DNA from: Puccinia triticina
Taxonomy: Eukaryota; Basidiomycota; Pucciniomycetes; Pucciniales; Pucciniaceae
NCBI RefSeq assembly: GCF_026914185.1
Contig: NC_070561.1
Location: 8,122,001-8,186,000, forward strand
Direction: 5' to 3'
Length of the DNA stretch: 64,000 nt
Positions within the stretch are counted from its first letter, which is position 1; each line of letters starts with the position of its first letter. Shown one piece after another: positions 10,863-21,526 of this stretch. Under the pieces are notes generated by a model, which made no database searches, was not told the origin of the DNA, and saw nothing but the letters and a program-made list of their open reading frames with translations. Made by a program: the position numbers and the translations under genes.

Positions 10863-11922
10863 GCAATAAAAAGAAGCACATCTAGGCCTTTCTCCGACCG
10901 ATCTCAAGGATCAGTTAAATACTTCACGATTCTAATCAGCAAAGCAAGGCGAAATGGACACCATTCTACTTCTTTTCTCTCATCCAATTCGACCATTCTT
11001 CATACCCTTTATACGAGTCTTACGAGTGTACAGCCCTTCACGACCAATTTCACATAAATGTATCAGTTAATCAGCTCAAATCTTTTCCTCTGGTGAAATA
11101 TACATAGACGTGATAAATTAGTCGGTGTTGATCATCAAAAGAATGTCGATCGGTCCCGGCCTCGGGTCCAAATCTTATTTTTATAATTCAGATCGCCGAT
11201 AAGGAAACACAATTCTAAAACGAGAAACTTATGATACCGTGGCATGTACTGACAAACTGCCAGAACAAGCTTCTTTGCAGACAGACATGCAACTCAAGCA
11301 CATATTTGTCACCGTTAGCCAAGAGGGTTCTATGTTTCGTTGACATATGCCTTTATGATGAACGATGCAACAGCGGAAAAGACGAATTCAGATGGGGAAC
11401 GCTATCAAAAGATTAAATTCTCGAAGAAGAGCTTTCAGATAAGATACCGGGAAGCTGGGGCGTCAAAGGTGAAGCGAGGTGTATGTAGATGGTGAAAGCC
11501 TTCAAGCACTCTTCGATTTCCAGAATTCATAACTATAGTATAGGGTGCAAAAGCCTATGCTCTGACATCTACTATGTTACAAACACACGCCACATCCATA
11601 GTCTGTGGAGAGTGCTTTGATTATTTATCTTGCGCTAATATTCACTTGGAGTCAAAGTTACAACCGATAAATATTCAAGGAGATATCTTTAACAGTCATT
11701 TCTAACCATTTTCTACAATGGCGCTAGACAAATAGTGTCAACATATTATTGGAGTAACCAACGGGAGCGCTGGGTTCAGTTTGAGAATGGATTGGGAAAA
11801 GCTTTTTCGGTTTGATGGGGAAATTGGGAACTGCAGGTGAGAGGGACGAGTGATGAGGTGCTGTTAGAATTGCTGGGTATAAATAGACCTGATCTGGACC
11901 CCAGCGGCAATTGTCCACCCAT
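10863..11922. other. Intergenic; no gene seen
   Basis: Downstream region of the small membrane gene. Short frames at 11231-11416 and 11724-11918 have no splice-consistent partners and no recognisable motif. Confidence 0.5.
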
Positions 11923-12194
11923 TAGGGGGATTCAAAATTGATCCAGGAAGCGTTCCAGGTCAGATTTTCCAGGAAAAAAAATCGACCTGGAACACTTCCT
12001 GCGGACCTGCGCTCCTTCTTCCTATGCCTTTCCAGGTCCTCCAGGACGACAGGAGATCAGGAAAAATATAAGCGCACAAAGACATAAATTCAAACTTTTT
12101 TCTTGAACACCGGTCCCCCGGCTCTTCCCCCTATCCTGTCTTTTTTCGGCACCCATCACCACATCTTTGCTAGCAAAAAAATTCATACAACACC

Positions 12195-12695
12195 ATGCCA
12201 CCTAAGAAGAAGAACAATCCTACCTCCGCAACGTCCGCAACACCGATCAGCACCGCGAGCCAACCCAAGAAGAAGAAGCCCCCTGTAGCGTGGGACAAAG
12301 ATGGTGAGGATGGCCGAGATTCTAGCATTCGCATCCTCCTTGACTGGCTCGCTGTTGAAGGCAACTACGAACAATGGCGCGGCGATACCAAGACCGGGTC
12401 AACCAAGTCCGCCCTAGCAAATGAAATCTTAGCATTGATGGTTGAAGCTGGTATCACCCACCGAGACAACAAAGGAGTGCAAACCAAAATGCAAGAGCTT
12501 CAAAACTCCTACTCAAAAGCTAACGACTTCCTCTGCAATACGGGCTCTGGCCTCCAGGAGGATGACATAGCCAATGGAACAACTACCCTCAAAAGTATGT
12601 ACATTTTTTTCTGAAAATCTCTCCTCCGCTGCAACTTACTGTTTAACACCTTTCAGTTGCTTTGACAAAGATCTGTAAATATTGGGACAAACTTA
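12195..12695 (+). pseudogene. SANT/trihelix-like transposon-associated protein, truncated
   Basis: ATG at 12195 in good context. Exon 1 is 12195-12594; an intron GTATGT...CAG (12595-12656) leads to exon 2, which reads IALTKICKYWDKLR and is then cut by an inserted element at 12696. The N-terminus is Lys/Ser/Thr/Pro-rich with a basic MPPKKK start. The core has spaced Trp and aromatic residues (ILLDWL, YEQW, GITHRDNKGV, KMQELQNSY), typical of the Myb/SANT-like single-domain proteins that are expanded in rust fungi and often tied to transposons. Function is inferred as DNA binding. The missing C-terminus makes it a broken copy. Confidence 0.6.
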
Positions 12696-13444
12696 GGCCC
12701 CGTTTGGCAGCAGTGATGTTATGTAATAACCACTGCTTTTCTATAACCGGGCCTCACCGAGGCCCATATCGTATCACTCGCATGTTTGGCAGATTTGAGG
12801 AGTTATGAGGGTCATCACGAGTTTCCTCATCACTCCTCATCATCCCCGCCATTTTCGATATAGTACCCCTGGGGGTGTATTTGGGGTGATATTGGCACCC
12901 TTACACAACACACGACCAACTCCACCTCTGTTACTCACCTCGATGGCCAGTACAGACTTTGTACCGGTCACCAAGCGGAGTACACACTCCAATCGATGGA
13001 AACGGTCATCGAGATTGATGACCGATCCAACACAATCGGCCATCGATGACCATCGGTCATCGAAGGGACTATGTATTCTCCTCAATGACCATTGGTCATC
13101 GAAGGGACTGTGTACAGATTCTCCACGATGACCATTGGTCATCCAAGGGACCATGTATTCCCATCGATGACCGATGGTCATCGATGGGACTATGTGTTCC
13201 CCAAAAGGGACTCTGTTATATTCCCTTCGATGACCGTGTACCGGCCATCGTTGAGAGGAGTTAAACACTCAATTGGCCTTGCCGGTATTTACCGGCCATG
13301 GAGCTTGTTATGTAGGCAAGCTGTAAGACGCGAGTGGCAGCCAAACACTCGTGTTATGTTGAAAGATATGAAATTCAAGAGTGATGTGCATCACATTAGG
13401 TAAGTGCACAACATCACATAACATGATTGCTGCCAAACGGGGCC
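12696..13444. mobile_element. PIF/Harbinger-type non-autonomous element
   Basis: Terminal inverted repeats GGCCCCGTTTGGCAGCA occur at both ends, flanked by TTA direct repeats at 12693-12695 and 13445-13447. This combination of TIR start and TWA-type 3-bp duplication is characteristic of PIF/Harbinger and Tourist MITEs. Length is 749 bp. No transposase is present; the interior is occupied by a palindromic minisatellite. It interrupts exon 2 of the gene fragment at 12195. Confidence 0.85.
13045..13250. repeat. Palindromic minisatellite, about 39 bp period
   Basis: Units start with GATGACC (or AATGACC) near 13045, 13084, 13127 and 13165 and centre on self-complementary GATGACCATTGGTCATC-type words. 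Spacer text such as AAGGGACTATGT varies between units. The array lies inside the Harbinger-type element. Apparent open frames through it are repeat artefacts. Confidence 0.75.
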
Positions 13445-13447
13445 TTA

Positions 13448-13821
13448 GTATCACCACGTGCAGTGCAATGAGTTATATCATGATGACTCATAACAGCCAG
13501 GATTTCAGCGCAGAGGTGATCCCTTACAGGTGTAGTACACCATTGAGCATAGTTGTTGTTCGCGGTGAGCCAATCCAGAAGGATTGTGATGCTGCTAGGT
13601 TGACCATTGATGCCATTGGTGTCCCAGGGAATTCCACGAAAAGATGAAGGCATTTCTTGGGGAGTTTCGGATCCGGAGTGTGTGAAAACTGTGACTTGAA
13701 AAGAATTTGCACCACTAGACGGTCTAATGGGATGCGCTTGTGGTTCTGGGGGGGGGGGGGGGGGGGGAAAGGTACAAGAAAGGGTTTTCCGTTCGGGACC
13801 CCGGAGGCATGGACGAAACAC
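13448..13821 (-). pseudogene. SANT/trihelix-like fragment, convergent paralog
   Basis: The minus strand encodes a diverged relative of the fragment at 12195. It shares the order WD-x-G-x-G, ILLDWL, NYAQW, CAEILAVM and DITHC, at low nucleotide identity. It points toward the plus-strand copy. A G20 run at 13748-13767 (poly-Pro on this strand) interrupts the N-terminal part, and the 3' part ends at the Harbinger-type insertion. No complete reading frame remains. Confidence 0.55.
13748..13767. repeat. G20 homopolymer tract
   Basis: Twenty uninterrupted G on the plus strand, inside the minus-strand gene fragment. Confidence 0.9.
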
Positions 13822-14409
13822 AAAGAACTATTGGATTAGTTCCAGGAGGCATGCTTCTGGATTTGAGTCCAGGAAAATTCCCCTTTTGGGGGTTTCAATG
13901 TAGAACCTCCAGGAAATTCTTTTTGGCAGTGTTTTATTTTTCCTGGAATTCCGACCTGGGACACTTCCTGGATCAATTTTGAATCCCCCTATTCCTGAGC
14001 CTTCGGATCGCTCACTCCTACCTATTAAATATCTTGGAGTACGTCCACTTCTGCTTTTTAAACTCGTGAGTACAACCCCCATAGTAAGACCCGGATACAT
14101 AGCGCTTGCTAAACCCGCCTTGCTTGTTGAAATCTTCATTGCTTCCGGGTGCTTTTGCCAGGTTTCTTGTGTTCTGTTTTATCGCAAAAGGTCTGGAAGA
14201 CTATACAGCCTGGCTACTTTCCACTCAGACAAAGGTTTACAACTTGCCGCCTTGATATATCAATAGGTGAGAAGATTCGAGTTGAATTTACATTTCTGAT
14301 TTCTTACTGACGTAGCCTCGTCATCCAGCTTCAAGTTATCGAGCATAACTTCCAGTTTGCAGTCGGACACACGGAAAAAGCTCGCTCTGGATTAGAATTC
14401 GCAACCATT

Positions 14410-15793
14410 ATGGCGGATCTTCCCGATGAGGTACTTGAACGGATCTTTAGAAACGTAGTCCAAATAGACTTGGCCCCATCTATGTGGCTACCCATAGCCA
14501 CATATGAGGGCATCAAACAACGGGAGATCGCGAGAAGAATTCGATTGATAGCTAAAATGAGACTAGTGTGTCGAAGATGGGCAGATTGGCTCTACGCATC
14601 GTATCTCTATGACGAGCTTTCATTCAAGTGTGCTTACAGGGCAAGTACCTTCATCCATCAACTCGCTGAACGACCGAGGGCACTCCCGCTTCCCCAATGT
14701 CGCTATTTGAAAGTTCACGAGATCTGGACTTCGGGAGCTGCGCCTCCTGGGATGGCTGAAATCGAAAGTTTGGATGCCCTGGTCGAGCAATTTTCCGAGA
14801 CAATTGTGGCGCTCGACATTCGTTTTGTCAACTTTTTCACACTTTGGCCGTCAACTATCGAGAAAATAGGCGGCATACGGAACTTGCGTTTTCTAAGACT
14901 TGGAATCCGCTTCACCAGGGTGGGTGGGGGCAAGACAAAAGGGGTATCGGTCGATAGGGACATGACGGTCAACGGCCTGCCCACCGATTCGGAATGTCTC
15001 GCATCTCTACTTAGAGCAGTTGATCAAAAATTGGTCGCCCTCGATTTCACCGATTTCCGCCCTGTTTGTTCACCAACATTGCTCGGAGAAGTTCTCGGTG
15101 ATTATCAGTGTTCTACGATTACGACCTTGAAGCTAGACGTGAAAACGGAGGGAAATCTCACTTTAGATGGCATCGTAAGACTGTCTGCTAAGCTACCGAA
15201 CCTCAAAGTGCTTTGGATCGGGGGCCCTGGTCATCAAGGTGAAATACTCCTTCCGATTTTCGAAAGCCTCAGAGAGAAACTAGAAGAGCTCTATGTCACA
15301 GACGCAAGAGTATTACAACCCGTTCTCAACATCAGCTTTCCAAGACTCCGAGTAGTTAGGGTCCACGATTGGGATCGAGACTTCCCTGGTTTCTTGCGGA
15401 AGAATATGTTCGCATCTGTAGAGATTCTTGCGCTCAATTGTTTTCCGTTTCACAAAAAACACAAAAAGATTCTTCCTTGGATGCCTCTTGCGACGCTGCC
15501 ACATCTGAGACGGGTAGAATTTCACGAAGCCTCGGGGTTCCTTCCAACACGCTGGATCGAAGATCAATGTGACGAGCACGAAGTGGAACGGGTGTACCCT
15601 CGCGGTGATACCGTTGGAGAAGATGGTCAGTCGCGTCTACCACCTTATATGCAAAAAGCAACAAAAACCTCACCTTGGATAAGAAAAGATGCAACTATTG
15701 ATACGTTTTTTTCTTTCTTCTTCTATTGATCCAGGCCGTGCGATTCTTGACTTCGATGCTCCTTCCGCGTTGCTAAACCAGCTGAAAATTTAA
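14410..15793 (+). CDS. F-box protein with LRR-like C-terminal region
   Basis: ATG at 14410 opens a long frame. The N-terminus has an F-box core (LPDEVLERIFRNV) interrupted by about 25 residues before the second half (MRLVCRRWADWLY). The rest has repeated Leu-rich segments (NLRFLRLGI, NLKVLWIG, FPRLRVVRVHDW, LPHLRRVEFHE), as in fungal F-box/LRR-like proteins. Such proteins act as substrate receptors of SCF ubiquitin ligases through Skp1. Unspliced, the frame stops at 15729 (439 aa) with an odd FFSFFFY tail. An intron 15626-15734 (GTCAGT...CAG) would instead give exons 14410-15625 and 15735-15793, a tail of ordinary composition and a stop at 15793. I prefer the spliced model but cannot prove it. 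Confidence 0.75.
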
Positions 15794-16648
15794 AAAAATG
15801 TCTTTTCCCGCTTCTTTACTTATTGAATGCACATGTGATTTAAAAATTTGCGCTCAATCGCATATCGTATTGAATGTTTCCACAGAAAATTAAATTTTTT
15901 GACTGATTATCAACCTAGAATACTGCGCCTATTTTTGAGAGTTGAAAACATAATAAAACGATACTTTCGCGCATTGGGAAACGTGCTTCGCGAAATCCGG
16001 AGTTTTTGTGGTTGGAATCAGGAGACAGGGTCTACATTGAACCCATCAAACAGTTGGAGGGCTATAGGACCCTGTGAAGTGCGATCAACAAAAGAACCAT
16101 CATCAATGGTGTAGCTACATAGCCGAGCTGTTCCCATCGCACAAGCCCCCCCCCCCCCCCCCCCCAAATGGCCCATAGGTTCAGTGCAGCCTTGTTGACC
16201 GGGAGAATTCTTCAATGGTCAGCGGGTAAAGTTCCAGTTGGCGACAGGCGGACAGACTTTGTCCGATGAATTCTGCAACCGGCTGGGTCCGGATTCTGAA
16301 ACTTGTCGAGCTTGTCCGAGCAGATACAATGTAAATATTTAGTTTACGCAGTGGCTGAGTTGATTCATTGACGACGATCACATCTTTTACTGCATTGGGC
16401 CGGCAAAGCCTCCACATCCCTGCACCCCCCCCCCCCCCCCCCCCCTGTCGGATGCAATCCTGCCAGGCTTCTCGTCACGACTTCACCTTGGCCGTTGTTC
16501 TCGACTACATACTTCAGGCCTTCCGATCGCCAATGTTCTCGATCACTGATGCTTTATAGAGGCTGAAATCTTGATGGTCTCCCTTTCTACCTGTCGCCGC
16601 ATGTAAGGAGCAATTGCACAGAATCCAATCCGAGTCTGCTTGGGGGTA
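15794..16648. other. No gene; two poly-C tracts
   Basis: AT-rich then mixed sequence without convincing frames. It contains C20 at 16146-16165 and C21 at 16425-16445, only 260 bp apart. Confidence 0.6.
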
Positions 16649-17532
16649 CTGCAGCACGAATGCTATAGGTAATGACTCCGGCGAGAGCTCAAGGGTTCAC
16701 AATTAATGAAATACACATCTGCTGTGATCCGACCGGCAGGAATAAGATGTCATAGCAATAGCACAATTATCCAAGATGGACCGGTAACAGTCTTGCTTCC
16801 GTGGTGCTTTTTCTATGATTTTCAGCTGGCCAGTATGTCTATGTGCTGTCAATCACAATATACATAGCACCTGGAGTTTCTCAACTTGCCATTGGTTATG
16901 AATTATGAGCCAACACTGCAAGCCCATAGGTTGGTTCAAGTGCAGTTTGCGAATCACGCAAGGTTGCCAGGGGGTAATCGCAACCCTTTCCCCCACTTCG
17001 ACCTACATACATAGCATTGCCTTCGGCGCCCATTTTTGACCAAGCTCCGAGCACATACATATCGCATTGAAGGTCTACGATGTGGTGTGCCTTCAGCCCC
17101 AGATTAGTACTTTCCAGCGAAGAGATTTTTTGGTGTGGGGATGCAATGCAGGTTGACAGTGCCTACTTGGGACCGCACCCAAGGGAAAAATGATACGTCC
17201 ACTCTCTTGGCTGACTTGGACAGCGACTTGAGCTATGTATGACCATTCTTTCTACGCAAACATTCCGATCAAGAAGTAGAATTTCCTTAGGTTTTTGGAG
17301 CAGCACACGAACGTGTGCGCAAGGTCTCGCTCGGCGGGTATGAGGCGCGATGACGAATATGACTTGGGCAGGAGGAGGCAGGAGGACAATGGGGTAATTC
17401 TCCACGAACCAGGGTACATCCCTGGCGAATCAGGCATGCTAGCATCATCGTGAGCGGTCCTGGGCGGTCAATGTGGATTTCGAACCAGCAAACACTCATC
17501 TTGGGGTCCTCCAATAGGCTCCATGATCTGTC

Positions 17533-17539
17533 TATAAAA
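17533..17539 (+). promoter_or_regulatory. TATA box of secreted-protein gene, copy 1
   Basis: TATAAAA in the context GTCTATAAAACC, about 240 nt upstream of the ATG, followed by a pyrimidine-rich leader. It is conserved in copy 2 (51565-51571), which supports a functional promoter. Confidence 0.55.
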
Positions 17540-17776
17540 CCACCTCCCAACCTCGGGGCCTCAGTCTTTTCCCCATCCACTTCCATCCTCACGAGCTCGC
17601 GATCAGATCAACTTATTAAACTCCCAAACAAAACTTTCCAAAGTATGCCCGCCAATTCCCCACCGTTTCTAACGGTGTCACCAGTCTTCGTCTTCAGATT
17701 TTCGCGCCAAAACTAAACTTCTTCGTGATTTCTTTCCATTTTGAATTGAAAGCCAGCCCAGAAGATCTCCCAAAAG

Positions 17777-18570
17777 ATGTTGTTTAAGTACTTGTTGGCG
17801 CCTGTTGCTTTTGCCGGTGAGATATCCTTGATCCTCGAATGATTCCATCTCTCTGCCGGAAAAATCGAACTGAGGAAGATTCTTTGTCACCTTGAAAAAT
17901 GACACAGCCGCTAGCGTACCATCATACAGCCCCGGAGGGAAGTCAGTTTACAAAACGTTTGATTTCCAAACGGCTGTTACCGCCACTACCCAGTACGAAA
18001 AGTCAATCACCAGTGCTTGTGGCCAGGACAAAGTGCAAGACGTCATCAGCGATTTGAATCATATCTACAAACCCGTCGCCGAGAATACTGAGAAGTTCCG
18101 CTCGTCTATTGAGAAGTATGACGCTAACTTTCTCGTGAGTATAACACATCCTCGCTCTTATCTTCGAGCATCCTGAGTTTTTTTCCTCATCCCCAGTAAT
18201 CCCTTTTTTTTGCCAACATTTTTTCAGTCCGAGCAAGCCGTAATCTTCTCCGGGTTCTTAAAAAGCTTTGAAAATATCCTCAAGGCCATTTCCCAACGCC
18301 CCAAAATCTACCAAAGCTGCAATGGTGAGTCCGATTTGATAAGGAAAAAAACGTAGGGAGTCCGCTGAAATCCCACTGACGATCTCCCCTTTCTTGGTAT
18401 CATAACTGCCAATAGCGAAATTTTCGCAGTTCGACAACAAGTTCAGTGTGATCATCACCGAATTCAAGAGAGACGACATCAACTTAGGACCCGCCTTCAG
18501 TAAAGTCAAGCTTGACATCTCTCTCTTCGCCAAGTTAGGCTTCAAGTTCCAACAAGAACTTGGTTATTAA
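17777..18570 (+). CDS. Small secreted protein, candidate effector, copy 1
   Basis: Four exons (17777-17816, 17908-18134, 18228-18324, 18416-18570) with GT-AG introns and exact phasing give 172 residues. The N-terminus MLFKYLLAPVAFAAAS is a typical signal peptide, with cleavage expected near residue 13-16. The mature part is polar, largely helical in character, with only two Cys (ACGQD and QSCN) and no recognised catalytic motif. Size, secretion signal, lack of domain and local duplication fit a rust candidate effector or other secreted protein, but no homolog of known function is recognised. The ORF is intact. It differs from copy 2 at 3 of about 121 residues in exons 1-3 and 13 of 51 in exon 4. 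Confidence 0.8.
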
Positions 18571-18949
18571 AAATATGTTATCAGTGTTGATCGAGGACTC
18601 CAGAACGGCCCGGGTAGACTGAAAAAAAAAAAAAAGAAAACTACTTCCTCCCTAGAGACCCCTTTGTGCTCGAGCGTGTGTAGTCTGAAAACCCTCTTCA
18701 CGCCGCATGCGATGATCATTTTTTTACATCCCCTGTCATATATTCCTTACGATCTTACTCCTTCTGTATGTATAAGATAAATTGATGCCCGCGCTCAAAG
18801 TTGAACAGATGTCTCGCAATCAGAACGACCGTCGGAATGAATTTTTTCTCTCCCAAGTAACCCCAGCGCCCCAGCATGCTTTTATCAGGGATGAGGGAAT
18901 AGCCCCCAAAATTTGGGTTCCAGGGGGTGTGAAAGTCGCAACTGTTTAT

Positions 18950-19038
18950 CCGCTGCGCTACGCTAAAAAAAGCGGCCTTCTAGCATAGCGCAACGGTTGG
19001 CCGCCACGTGGCCAGACCAAAAAGCGATAGCGCAGCAA
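18950..19038. repeat. GCTACGC/TAGCGC-rich repeat, left part
   Basis: Rich in CGCTGCGCTACGCTA and TAGCGCAGCAA words. The same composition resumes at 20205-20510 after the hAT insertion, so the hAT element landed in a pre-existing repeat. It is related in wording to 7465-7770. Confidence 0.5.
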
Positions 19039-20196
19039 TAGGGATGTAAACGGGTCGGAAAATGGTGCCCAAACCCGACCCAACGTGAGCACCGGGTTGG
19101 GTTGGGTCGGGACAAAACTGCAAATGTACTGCCCAAACCAGTCGCGTCCGGGTCGGGTCCGGGTCGGGTCCGGGTTGGGTCCGGGTTGGGTCTCGGGCCG
19201 ACCCAGGACAACATCAGTCGTGCTAAATGCACACTATATTTTTACACCATCCTTGAAAAACCTGTGTACGCCATCTTTTTTTGGCGTGCAGGGACATGTA
19301 CGCCAAGACACCCTGGACAATTGACCCAAGTCCAGCTCAGAGAAATACATACCTCCCAGCGAGCTGGACTTTGGCCAGGTCGCTGTGAGTATTCTTCCCG
19401 GCAAGCTAAGCTTTGACCAGCTCGCCAAGAGGCATGTAGTCCTCTTGGCAAGCTGGTACAAATCCATCTTGCCGAGAGGTATTTATTCCTCTTGGGCCAA
19501 GAGGTATTTATCCCTCTTGGGCCGAGAGGTATTTATTCCTCTTGGGCCAAGAGGTATTTATTCCTCTTGGGCCAAGAGGTATTTATCCCTCTTGGCCCAA
19601 GAGGTATTTATTCCTCTTGGGCCAAGAGGTATTTATTCCTCTTGGGCCAAGAGGTATTTATCCCTCTTGGGCCAAGAGGTATTTATTCCTCTTGGGCCAA
19701 GAGGTATTTATTCCTCTTGGGCCAAGAGGTATTTATTCCTCTTGGGCCAAGAGGTATTTATTCCTCTTGGGCCAAGAGGTATTTATCCCTCTCGCCAAGC
19801 TGCTCATAAGTCTAGCTCTCCGGGAGGTATGAATTCCTCTTGCCGAGCTGCTGATAAAGTCCGTCTTGCCGAGAGGTATGTTTTCCTCTTGGAGAGCTGA
19901 TCAAAGTCCAGCTCGCCGGGAGGTATGTATTCCTCTCGGCGAGCTGGTACAAATCCATCGGCCGTATCCCTCTTGGCGAGTGATTGAGCATGATGTACCC
20001 TCATTTTGGGTTGCAATTGGGTTCATGGGCCGACCCAAGTGGGAAAAACCCTGCCCAAACCCAACCCGATTATCTAATTGGGTCTCAATGGGTTGGGTTG
20101 GTTTTTTAAAGAGAGGCCTGAGGGCTGCCCAAACCCAACCCAGAACCCATTGGGTCTCGGGTCTTTCCGGGCCGACCCGACCCATTTACATCCCTA
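19039..20196. mobile_element. Non-autonomous hAT element, 8-bp target duplication
   Basis: The termini TAGGGATGTAAACGGGTCGG (left) and its near inverted copy (right) are a classic hAT TIR. They are flanked by perfect direct repeats CGCAGCAA at 19031-19038 and 20197-20204. Subterminal regions are dense in GGGTCGGGT and GACCCAACCC words in opposite orientation. Length is 1158 bp, with no transposase. The interior is a 25-bp minisatellite with longer degenerate units around it. Confidence 0.93.
19476..19800. repeat. 25-bp palindromic minisatellite, about 13 units
   Basis: Units begin with GAGGTATTTA at 19476 and then every 25 bp to 19776. Each carries GAGGTATTTATTCCTC (near-palindrome) plus TTGGGCCAA (perfect palindrome). 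Only a few positions vary (ATTCC/ATCCC, GCCAA/GCCGA). The 25-bp period keeps long open frames in all three phases, which are not genes. Degenerate longer units built from the same GAGGTAT...CCTC core flank the array to about 19990. Confidence 0.95.
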
Positions 20197-20204
20197 CGCA
20201 GCAA

Positions 20205-20510
20205 GAACACCGCTGCGCTACTAGCGATTTTCCGCTACCCTCCCAGGGCCATAAGCAAAAGCAAAGATTTGCTACGCTACCCACTAAATTAGCGGGTAGC
20301 GGAACAGTTTTATGTTCTAAATGTGTTTTTATGCGCTTTAAACCTTTTCCTTTTTTCTTTTTTTGGCTCTCACGTGGCATAGAGAAAAGTGGTGCTGACC
20401 GCTACGTAGCGTGATTGCTTCTTTAGCGCACTATTTTTTTTTTGCAAAAATCAAAAAGCTTGTAGCGCAGCAACCCAAAAGATTGCTGCGCAGTGGTTAC
20501 ACCATTGACA
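20205..20510. repeat. GCTACGC/TAGCGC-rich repeat, right part
   Basis: Continuation of the repeat at 18950-19038. It contains GCTACGCTACCC, TTAGCGGGTAGCGG, CCGCTACGTAGCG and TTGTAGCGCAGCAA. No gene is seen. Confidence 0.5.
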
Positions 20511-20570
20511 GTATGTGGAAGGCCCCAAGGGGAATGGGACAGCTCAGTACTCACCAGATATTTACATACC

Positions 20571-20715
20571 ACACTCACACTTACCATCACCTCTGGGTCT
20601 TGTTAGCTGATAGCCAGAATGGCAGAGTTTTGCACCTCCATCATGATCCCCTTCACCATTCAGCAAAAGGTTTTCACAACCTATTTTGCGTCTTACAACA
20701 CCAATGACAGATAGC
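20571..20715 (+). repeat. Fragment of dispersed repeat shared with 46274-46395
   Basis: Both places contain, in the same order, GGGTCTTGTTA, a CTCCA-TCATGATCCCCTTC-type block, TTCAGCAAAAGGTTTT and GTCTTACAACA. At the second site this block directly abuts split reverse-transcriptase coding sequence, so it is probably one terminus of an inserted element. Confidence 0.6.
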
Positions 20716-21203
20716 TGTACAGGTTTGTTTGGCCCTTGATCCAAGAAACCTCAAGTTTAGTCAAGGAAGCATCCATTATTGAGACATCCACCGGGATGCT
20801 GCTACAAAGGGAGGAGAATATACCAGCTTCAGACCAAACCCCAATAGCCCCCACCAAAACAGAAGTTGCAGAAGCAAGTCCAGCCAACCTCCAGAACAAC
20901 TAGAGCGGGATTGAAGGCACCAGCACAAGAAACACAAGAAGGAGACCAACCTACCACCAGGAAAGGAAGCGCTGTTGCATCAAAGGCCGCTCCAAAGAAA
21001 GGAAACACCATAGCGCAGTTGTTAGTGGAATGTTGGGGAGCAGTGTATATCATGGAAGCAGGTAAGCTCCAAGAAAGTGCATATGAAACTTAGGACCTAC
21101 CATTGTAGAAGGAGGTCTGATCATGGGGTCATCCATTTTCATTGACAGACCCATGCATGACATCTGCCGGGGCAAAAGGAAGTGCCATTGTGGATACTGG
21201 GAG
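20716..21203. other. No gene recognised
   Basis: One short frame (20866-21093, Thr/Ala/Lys-rich) is open but has no family resemblance or splice partner. Confidence 0.4.
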
Positions 21204-21526
21204 CAGGGCATAGCACGGTGGTATTCGACTGGTTTTATGGGACCCTCGAATACTGATTCGTCGAATATTCGAGTATTTGGAGATATTCGACCAAAAAACT
21301 TACAAAATTTACCAAAAACACCAAAAAAGGTGTTTTTTGGTGTTTTCAGTTGTTTCTCACAATCCAGGGGGGTTTAATTGTATTCAGAGTCGTGTATTTC
21401 AATTTCCTCATTCAGTAGTAATAGCTATTTAATATTTATTCATGCCTTTTACATAATTTTGAGCTATTCAGATAGTCAGATAGTTATTTGAGAAAAAAAA
21501 AATCATGTATGTAGAAGGGGAAACTA

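Larger units (their letters stand above)
11925..13989. mobile_element. TIR DNA transposon derivative with TA target duplication
   Basis: The ends are inverted copies beginning GGGGGATTCAAAATTG and continuing through ATCCAGGAAG and a CCAGGTC block. TA flanks both sides (11923-11924 and 13990-13991), as for Tc1/mariner-type insertion. The interior holds a plus-strand gene fragment near the left end and a paralogous minus-strand fragment near the right end, so both termini look like 5' halves. A second element (12696-13444) is inserted between them. Superfamily assignment from TSD and TIR alone is tentative. Confidence 0.65.
16649..18894 (+). repeat. Segmental duplication, copy 1
   Basis: About 2.2 kb that recurs in direct orientation at 50680-52897, 34 kb away. 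Homology begins at CTGCAGC(A/G)C and ends at GCATGCTTTTATC(A/C)GGGATGA. It covers about 1.1 kb of promoter, the whole secreted-protein gene and its 3' flank. Copy 1 retains roughly 50 bp near 18785-18840 that copy 2 lacks. No transposon termini or target duplications were seen at the borders. Confidence 0.9.

Noticed and set aside
12805..13403. Open frames on both strands through the Harbinger-type element
   Set aside because: They translate the palindromic minisatellite; no transposase motif.
19476..19800. CRISPR-like array
   Set aside because: Units are contiguous without unique spacers, no cas genes, and the host is eukaryotic; it is a minisatellite inside a hAT element.
19385..19900. Long repetitive open frames (up to 171 codons) in all three plus frames
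   Set aside because: They follow from the 25-bp minisatellite, whose period is not a multiple of three and whose unit lacks stops; no start context, no family.
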